From positions 1-6,726 of the forward strand of contig DATCIH010000161.1 in NCBI GenBank assembly GCA_036507955.1: a stretch of DNA of 6,726 nt. The letters are read 5' to 3'. Position 1 is the first letter of the stretch, and every line of letters starts with the position of its first letter. Origin of the DNA: DATCIH01 sp036507955. GTDB taxonomy: Bacteria > Bacillota > Clostridia > Clostridiales > Clostridiaceae. Positions 6,515 through 6,726 of the stretch are shown piece after piece. The notes below the pieces were generated by a model, which did no database searches, was not told the DNA's origin, and saw only the letters and a list, made by a program, of their open reading frames with translations. Both the position numbers and the translations under genes were made by a program.

Positions 6515-6574
6515 GAAAAAACCTCTGCCACTTTGAAGAAACCCTTGCTACTTTGAAAAAACCTGTGCAAAAGC
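6515..6574 (+). repeat. three tandem 20-nt imperfect repeats behind rlmD
   Basis: Three adjacent 20-base units (6515-6534, 6535-6554, 6555-6574) share the form GAARAAACCYNTGC followed by a less conserved end; units 1 and 2 both end in ACTTT. Unit length is not a multiple of three and all frames carry early stops, so the tract is non-coding. It starts five bases after the rlmD stop and lies in its 3' untranslated region. There are no spacers between units, so this is not a CRISPR array. Confidence 0.65.
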
Positions 6575-6630
6575 ATGAAAAAGAAGCAAGGTAGAAACAA
6601 TGATTAAAGCAGAACAAAACAAGTAGTGAG

Positions 6631-6653
6631 TATTACTGGCGAAGCCAGTAATA
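6631..6653. repeat. perfect 10-bp hairpin with GAA triloop
   Basis: TATTACTGGC (6631-6640) and GCCAGTAATA (6644-6653) are exact reverse complements around GAA. The apex GCGAAGC is the sequence known to form an unusually stable DNA mini-hairpin. No T-tract follows on either strand, so it is not an intrinsic terminator by itself. It may be a transcript-stabilising structure in the rlmD 3' tail or a remnant of a repetitive element. Confidence 0.6.
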
Positions 6654-6676
6654 GCAACGATTAATACAGAGATAAG

Positions 6677-6713
6677 ATAGGATTAAGGATAGATATTCCT
6701 TAATCCTATTTTT
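6677..6713 (+). terminator. Rho-independent terminator after rlmD
   Basis: A perfect 13-bp stem (6677-6689 with 6697-6709) with a 7-nt loop (TAGATAT) runs into a run of five T (6709-6713). It is the first convincing plus-strand terminator after rlmD, about 170 bases beyond the stop. The opposite strand lacks a T-tract, so it acts in one direction. An attenuator for a gene beyond the window edge cannot be excluded. Confidence 0.8.
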
Positions 6714-6726
6714 CTGTTCCAATTTT

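Noticed and set aside
6512..6574. Possible short CRISPR-like array
   Set aside because: The three 20-nt units are directly adjacent with no spacers and are imperfect, so they are a simple tandem repeat.
6408..6617. 69-aa minus-strand open frame across the rlmD end and its tail
   Set aside because: It overlaps the conserved rlmD C-terminus, spans the 20-nt repeats and has no recognisable motif.
6631..6653. Hairpin considered as the rlmD terminator
   Set aside because: Neither strand has a T-tract after the stem, while a full terminator lies at 6677-6713.

Overview
The window is AT-rich with strong AGGAGG-type ribosome binding sites, ATG starts and compact intergenic gaps. It carries a two-subunit ferredoxin-dependent 2-oxoacid oxidoreductase, an LtaS-type membrane phosphotransferase and a RlmD-type rRNA methyltransferase. 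Together these suggest an anaerobic low-GC Firmicute, most likely a Clostridium or close relative. This is ordinary chromosomal sequence. I see no phage genes, transposase, CRISPR array, toxin-antitoxin pair or defence cassette.

Layout from left to right: (1) the last 21 codons of an unrecognised plus-strand gene (1-66); (2) a 92-aa single-domain protein that looks like a stand-alone SpoIIAA/STAS-type protein (148-426); (3) a regulatory gap (427-578) with a perfect 14-bp AT-only-ended inverted repeat that overlaps a good promoter; (4) a tight two-gene operon, korA-korB (579-3099), encoding a fused gamma-alpha subunit and a beta subunit of a 2-oxoacid:ferredoxin oxidoreductase; (5) a hairpin that probably terminates both converging transcripts (3109-3141); (6) a minus-strand LtaS-family gene (3152-5020); (7) a 97-bp divergent promoter region; (8) a plus-strand rlmD-type 23S rRNA uracil-C5-methyltransferase (5118-6509); (9) a non-coding 3' tail (6510-6726) with three tandem 20-nt repeats, a very stable triloop hairpin and a classical Rho-independent terminator.

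The only genes that clearly work together are korA and korB. They form one transcription unit, one nucleotide apart, whose product decarboxylates a 2-oxoacid to an acyl-CoA and reduces ferredoxin. The substrate cannot be read from the sequence. LtaS and RlmD are transcribed divergently from a shared region but belong to unrelated processes (cell-envelope polymer synthesis and ribosome maturation).

The observations most worth a second look are the operator-like palindrome on the korAB promoter, the loss of one expected cluster-ligand cysteine in KorB, and the structured repeat-bearing tail behind rlmD. No undescribed multi-gene system is visible.
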